From assembly GCA_002817055.1 (NCBI GenBank), contig MUCU01000024.1:1-18128 (forward strand): DNA of 18,128 nt. Direction: 5' to 3'. This document shows positions 14,215-18,128 of this stretch, one piece after another. The translations under genes and the position numbers were made by a program. The stretch is from SAR202 cluster bacterium Io17-Chloro-G7. Lineage in GTDB: Bacteria; Chloroflexota; Dehalococcoidia; UBA3495. Within the stretch, counting starts at the first letter, position 1, and each line of letters begins with the position of its first letter. The notes under the pieces are model-generated. The model was not told the DNA's origin. It was given only the letters and a program-made list of their open reading frames with translations, and made no database searches.

Positions 14215-14781
14215 TTGAGTATTAACTTCGGGGATTTGAGTCGCGGCCTGGTTATCGAGCTTGATGGGCAACCCTGGCAAATAATGGACTATGAGCGGCA
14301 CAAGATGCAGCAAAGAGCGCCGGTCACTCGGATCAAGATTAAAAACCTACTGTCCGGCGCAGTTGTGGAGCGCACTTTCCAGCGTTATGACACCCAGTTT
14401 TCCGTCGCCGACATGTCCAACAGGCCCACCCAATATCTCTACACCGACGGCGAATTCTATTACTTTCTGGACCAAGAATCCTTCGACCAGTATGAGCTAA
14501 CCAAGGAACTGTTGGGCTCGAGCCTCGACTACCTTAAAGAGCAAATGATGGTCGAGGTAGTCTTCTACAAGGGTTCGGCCATCAACGTCAACCTGCCCAC
14601 CCACGTCGAGTTGACCGTGGTTGAAACACCGCCGTCGTTCAGGGGAGACACGGCCCAAGGTGGGACCAAGCCAGCGACGATGGAGACTGGGTTGCGGGTG
14701 ACTGTGCCCATGTTCATTATCCAGGGCACAGTGATTCGAGTAGACACTCGCACCGGCGCATACACCGAGCGCGTGAGCTAG
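14215..14781 (+). CDS. efp: Translation elongation factor P with non-canonical loop
   Basis: EF-P binds between the P and E sites and relieves stalling at polyproline. The 188-residue product shows the KOW-like domain (LSRGLVIELDGQPWQIMDYE), the central OB domain (TQYLYTDGEFYYFLDQESFDQYEL) and the C-terminal OB domain. The C-terminal signature is present (SFRGDTAQGGTKPATMETGLRVTVPMFIIQGTVIRVDTRTGAYTERV). The loop that carries modified Lys34 in E. coli (KPGKGQA) reads KMQQRAP, so Gln33 falls at the modified position with Arg34 next to it. The start is TTG at 14215, seven bases after AGAGGTG. It follows the M24 peptidase gene by 51 bases and is probably cotranscribed with it. A 344-base gap follows. 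Confidence 0.95.
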   Translation: MSINFGDLSRGLVIELDGQPWQIMDYERHKMQQRAPVTRIKIKNLLSGAVVERTFQRYDTQFSVADMSNRPTQYLYTDGEFYYFLDQESFDQYELTKELLGSSLDYLKEQMMVEVVFYKGSAINVNLPTHVELTVVETPPSFRGDTAQGGTKPATMETGLRVTVPMFIIQGTVIRVDTRTGAYTERVS

Positions 14782-15125
14782 TAGAGCACGCGGCCCACCT
14801 GCCAACGCACTCCACTCCTTTCGGCTGGCCTCAACCAAAGTAAATTTGGCATCCCATTTGTGGATACTACTGCCATTCACGTAGAGAGTATCGTTAATTA
14901 TTGTCAGAGCGATCTGATTACGCTCTAATGTGGGCTTTGACCCGAGTTAAGCTATGGATTTGGGGATAGGATTGTCATGTGATAGTTCAATCTTGTTACC
15001 GGTTCCAGATTAATTTTTCCCTTAGGTTGTCATCCCGACGGTTAACCTAACCCTGCTCCGCCTCACCGACGGCATATCTGTAAGTACTTTTAGGCGCGCT
15101 GTCCGCCAGGGGATTAGCATCCGCA
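14782..15125 (+). other. 344-base gap between efp and xseA
   Basis: No coding frame of note. Three small inverted repeats are visible: CCAAA/TTTGG near 14833-14850, AGAGCG/CGCTCT around 14905-14925, and TTAGGTT (15022-15028) with AACCTAA (15044-15050). None is followed by a T-run. No convincing -35/-10 pair precedes xseA; TAGCAT at 15115-15120, five bases before the TTG start, could be a weak -10 for a leaderless start, but it lacks a -35. Confidence 0.4.
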
Positions 15126-16394
15126 TTGCCTGTTTACACAGTTAGCCAAGTTACCACCCATATACGGCAAACCTTCGAAATCGACGATTTGCTCAGCGAC
15201 CTGTGGGTGGTAGGTGAAGTATCCAACTTACGGGTTTCATCTTCGGGTCACTCATATTTTTCCGTTAAAGACGATCAAAGCCTACTTAACTGCGTAATGT
15301 TCCGGGGCCAGCCGGGGTCGGAAATTCTGGCCAATGGCGGGGCTGTGTCGGCCCACGGTCGAATTTCCTTCTATGCTCCTAGAGGTTCCACCGACTTTAT
15401 GGTGGACCTCGCCATGCCAGAGGGAGTAGGAGAGCTTTCACTAGAGTTGGAGCGGCTGAGGCTGCGCTTGGAAACCGAGGGGTTATTCGAAGCATCCCGT
15501 AAAAGAGAACTGCCCCGGTTTCCTAAAGTGGTAGGAGTGGTCACTTCTCTCGCTGGAGCGGTTTTCCACGACATCACCAACGTCATCAGCCGCCGCTACC
15601 CTCTGGTAGAAATAGTTTTGTCTGCTACGCCGGTTCAGGGTAGCGATGTCGCTCCAGTCATCTCTGCAGCATTGGAACGGCTGGACCGGGAAGGCCAGGC
15701 AGACGTAATCATCATTGCCCGTGGCGGCGGGTCTTTGGAAGACCTGTGGCCATTTAACGAAGAGGTAGTTGCTCGGGCCATATATGCTTGCCGAACGCCG
15801 GTAGTAAGCGCCATTGGCCACGAGACAGACTTCACCATTTCGGACCAAGTGGCAGACGTCCGGGCGCCCACACCTTCGGCGGCTGCCGAGTTGGTGGTGC
15901 CCGACCGGGAAGATTTGCTGCGTCAACTAGCCGAAATTGCGGACCAGTCCCACCGGGCTTTTCTATATGCGTTGGACAATCAGCGTGCGCTGGTATCCGG
16001 GTTGCTCCGCCGCATGGAATCGGGCCTGCCCAACTTGGAGGTCTGGCGGCGGCGGGTTGATGACATTGGCCGGGTGGTTCAAACAGGGGCCGCCGCAACC
16101 ATTGCTCTGGCTACCTCCCGCACACAAGGATTACAGGACCAGTTGCGGGCCTTGGACCCGAAGGCGATTTTGGCCCGGGGTTTCTCGGTGGTTGAAAACC
16201 TCTCATCGAGTCAAGTGGTGAGCCGTACATCCCATGTCGCTTCGGGAGACGATTTGGCCATCACGGTGGCCGATGGAGTTGTGCCAGCCACGGCAAGTTT
16301 GGGCGCAGGCGCCGGGACTCCGGCCAAAGCCGTTCGAAAAAAACGAAAGCCATCAACTCCTCAGGCATCGGAGCAGATGGAATTGCTGCTTTAA
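15126..16394 (+). CDS. xseA: Exodeoxyribonuclease VII large subunit
   Basis: XseA is the catalytic subunit of ExoVII, which degrades single-stranded DNA from both ends in repair. The 422-residue product has the N-terminal OB fold (VYTVSQVTTHIRQTFEIDDLLSDLWVVGEVSNLRVSSSGHSYFSVKD, about 3-48), then FPKVVGVVTSLAGAVFHDI. The catalytic core includes DVIIIARGGGSLEDLWPFNEE (193-213) and SAIGHETDFTISDQVADVRAPTPSAAAEL. The remainder is the coiled-coil region that binds XseB, and a basic tail with KKRKPS. The start is a TTG at 15126 because the family begins almost exactly there; AGGGG is about 13 bases upstream, which is loose. The small subunit gene follows on the same strand. Confidence 0.95.
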   Translation: MPVYTVSQVTTHIRQTFEIDDLLSDLWVVGEVSNLRVSSSGHSYFSVKDDQSLLNCVMFRGQPGSEILANGGAVSAHGRISFYAPRGSTDFMVDLAMPEGVGELSLELERLRLRLETEGLFEASRKRELPRFPKVVGVVTSLAGAVFHDITNVISRRYPLVEIVLSATPVQGSDVAPVISAALERLDREGQADVIIIARGGGSLEDLWPFNEEVVARAIYACRTPVVSAIGHETDFTISDQVADVRAPTPSAAAELVVPDREDLLRQLAEIADQSHRAFLYALDNQRALVSGLLRRMESGLPNLEVWRRRVDDIGRVVQTGAAATIALATSRTQGLQDQLRALDPKAILARGFSVVENLSSSQVVSRTSHVASGDDLAITVADGVVPATASLGAGAGTPAKAVRKKRKPSTPQASEQMELLL

Positions 16395-16721
16395 GCGCAC
16401 CCTTGTCCCAAATTAAGAAATAGTTCCAAATCTGTCACTTAGCCATTCTTCGGAAACTGTCTACAGACCGGTTACTTACGAGCAACCGTCGTCGTAAATC
16501 CTCGTTGAGGTTCTGGAGGACCCGTAGGTCCCAACCGAGTTTCCACCGACTCAACATCCAGCCATTAAAAACCAGAGCCGATGGTCCTGAGTTCTTCGTC
16601 AACATCGACCGTGAACGCTTACGATGGGCACTCTACCCACCCAGCCATCACCCGTCTATAATGGACAATTGCCGCAGAGCCACTAACTTTGGCTCATCAA
16701 ATAATTAGCCGAGGAACGGAA
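16395..16721 (+). other. 327-base gap between xseA and xseB
   Basis: This is unusually long for a gene pair that normally overlaps or abuts. A consensus TATAAT at 16657-16662 may be a -10 box for xseB, though the matching -35 (TACCCA) is poor. A 5-bp hairpin GGACC-CGTA-GGTCC lies near 16517-16530. No credible gene is seen in any frame. Confidence 0.4.
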
Positions 16722-17054
16722 TTGGCCAAATTCACTGAGTCTGCCTGGGATCCTGAGTCAGAGATGAATCCTGAATCAGAGTCGGGTCTCATCACAGACC
16801 TCAATTCGTTGACCTTCGAGGAGGCCTTCGGTCGCCTTGGCGAAATGGCGTCATCCTTAGAGGAGGGCGGCTTAACACTGGCTGATGCCACTGCGCGCTA
16901 TGAACAGGGCATGAGTTTGGTCCGCCGCTGTAATCAGTTGTTGGAGCAAGCGGAGCTCAAGATTACCAACCTTAAAGAATCCTACAGCCTGCCTCTGGAC
17001 CCGCTGGATGAGGACTTTCTCACCCAGTCTGGGCAACCCGATCCTGAGGAGTAA
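16722..17054 (+). CDS. xseB: Exodeoxyribonuclease VII small subunit
   Basis: XseB coats the coiled coil of XseA in ExoVII. The family core is LTFEEAFGRLGEMASSLEEGGLTLADATARYEQGMSLVRRCNQLLEQAELKI, two amphipathic helices. The TTG at 16722 is chosen because GAGGA lies six bases before it, giving 110 residues. The frame stays open to a TTG at 16689, and an ATG at 16764 would give a more family-like 96. The stretch before the core (about 28 residues, Glu/Ser-rich with repeated PESE) is not conserved in the family. The acidic C-terminal tail after residue 85 is ordinary. Confidence 0.88.
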   Translation: MAKFTESAWDPESEMNPESESGLITDLNSLTFEEAFGRLGEMASSLEEGGLTLADATARYEQGMSLVRRCNQLLEQAELKITNLKESYSLPLDPLDEDFLTQSGQPDPEE

Positions 17055-17161
17055 CATCGGGGCTGGCTTGAGGCGCAACTTGATTCATACGCGACTCTAT
17101 GTTTGACTCACGGATCCGAGGTTCGGTGACACATACTTTAGACTGCGGAAGGCAATAACCG

Positions 17162-17992
17162 TTGCTTAAGATTGGGTGGTTTTCTACCGGGAGGGGTGAA
17201 GGCTCCAGGGGGCTGCTGCGCTTTGTACAACAGCAGATTCTTGGCGGTTTGATTGACGCACGTATCGAGTTTGTGTTCAGCAATCGGGAGCGAGGTGAAG
17301 CGGAAGGGTCGGACCAATATTTCCGGCTGGTGGAAGAGTACGGCTTGCCCCTGGTCACACTTTCATCGAGCAAATTCCGGAGGGCCAAAACTGGTCGATT
17401 TTCCGACCACCGAGAGGAATACGACCGTCGGGTTATGAGCCTGCTTTCAGAATTTAGACCGGACATTTGCGTCTTAGCGGGCTATATGCTGATAGCCAGC
17501 GGCGCAATGTGCCGGGCCTACCATCTTCTTAACCTGCACCCTGCGCTCCCCGCAGGCCCCATTGGCACCTGGCAGGAAGTCATCTGGGAGTTGATCGAGA
17601 CCCGGGCCACTCATACCGGGGCCATGGTGCATCTAGCCACCGAAGATGTTGATCGAGGACCGGTGATCTCCTACTGCACGGTCCCCATAACCGGCAAGGA
17701 GTTCGAACTTGTGTGGGCCGAGTCGGAGCTAAAGAGCTTGTCGCATCTAAAAGGTGAATTGGGAGAAGACATGGCTTTGTTCCAGCAAATTCGCCAAGCC
17801 CAATACCAGCGAGAACCGTATTTATTGCTGGAAACCCTACGTTCCGTGGCCCAAGGCAAGGTTGTGTTGCGGGACGGCCAATTGATTGACGGCGATGGGA
17901 ACTCTTTAGCCGAAACTCATCCCTCAGGGCTATGCTTGGACGAAGAGATAAAAGCCGCCATGATGGCGGACGGCGTCAAGATTCTGGGCTAG
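17162..17992 (+). CDS. PurN-like formyltransferase with C-terminal extension
   Basis: The 276-residue product has a formyltransferase fold like GAR transformylase. RPDICVLAGYMLIASGAMCRAYHLLNLHPALPAG holds the catalytic N124 and H126, and EDVDRGPVISYC the catalytic D164; these match N, H and D of PurN and Fmt. It departs from PurN in the phosphate-binding loop (FSTGRGEGSRGLL instead of SGxGSNLQ) and in having about 80 residues beyond the usual end of 195-215. The substrate is therefore open: glycinamide ribonucleotide or another formyl acceptor. The start is a TTG at 17162, ten bases after GGAAGG. It lies 107 bases after xseB. No other purine gene is in view. Confidence 0.75.
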   Translation: MLKIGWFSTGRGEGSRGLLRFVQQQILGGLIDARIEFVFSNRERGEAEGSDQYFRLVEEYGLPLVTLSSSKFRRAKTGRFSDHREEYDRRVMSLLSEFRPDICVLAGYMLIASGAMCRAYHLLNLHPALPAGPIGTWQEVIWELIETRATHTGAMVHLATEDVDRGPVISYCTVPITGKEFELVWAESELKSLSHLKGELGEDMALFQQIRQAQYQREPYLLLETLRSVAQGKVVLRDGQLIDGDGNSLAETHPSGLCLDEEIKAAMMADGVKILG

Positions 17993-18128
17993 GCACCGGC
18001 GATTCCTTGTCCCGAAAGCCATGCGTGTTGGTCTTATACCAATTCTGGATAAACAAGGCGTGAGATGCGTGGGTGGACACTTAAGGAGGTTGTTTAGAAT
18101 GGAGGGAGATTAGCCTAGGGGTGAGGGA

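Noticed and set aside
16505..16708. Plus-strand 67-codon frame between xseA and xseB
   Set aside because: No SD and no family resemblance, and it spans the likely TATAAT box and the xseB leader.
18083..18128. Gene start at the right edge (AAGGAGG followed by ATG)
   Set aside because: The frame ends after four codons (MEGD then TAG), so the SD-like stretch has no gene behind it within the window.

Overview
The window looks like a chromosomal housekeeping segment from a moderate-GC bacterium, most likely a member of the Chloroflexota near Dehalococcoidia/SAR202. That placement is an inference. It rests on the linked order dprA-topA-xer-aroQ-M24 peptidase-efp-xseA-xseB, an EF-P whose Lys-34 loop is replaced by KMQQRAP, frequent GTG/TTG starts, and hairpin-rich intergenic elements. 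No rRNA, tRNA, CRISPR array or intact transposase gene is visible.

Layout. Positions 1-2,911 are read on the minus strand. In transcription order they hold rpsP (S16), khpA (KH-domain RNA-binding protein) and rimM, all ribosome and RNA maturation genes behind a near-consensus promoter at 2941-2969. A second promoter lies just past rimM and drives a leader, yebC, and then ruvC, which runs off the left edge. Between rpsP and fmt are about 700 bases without an obvious protein gene. They contain a complete orphan minus-strand transcription unit: a strong promoter, a perfect Shine-Dalgarno, a short ORF cut by a 117-bp MITE-like element with a 3-bp target duplication, and an intrinsic terminator.

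Positions 3,614-5,771 are plus strand: fmt (Met-tRNA formyltransferase) and a metal-dependent cyclase-family hydrolase, ending at a strong GC-rich hairpin. This faces an unrecognised four-helix membrane protein on the minus strand (5,911-7,377). From 7,672 to 17,992 everything is plus strand: dprA (probably leaderless mRNA), topA, a XerC/D recombinase, aroQ, an M24 aminopeptidase, efp, xseA, xseB and a PurN-like formyltransferase.

Functionally the segment joins DNA topology, recombination and repair (topA, xer, dprA, ruvC, xseAB) with translation (rpsP, khpA, rimM, yebC, fmt, efp). The points most worth a second look are the orphan promoter/sORF/terminator unit with its inserted element, the yebC leader, an AroQ that lacks a usually conserved active-site histidine, the EF-P loop, the long acidic tail on S16, and the unknown membrane protein.
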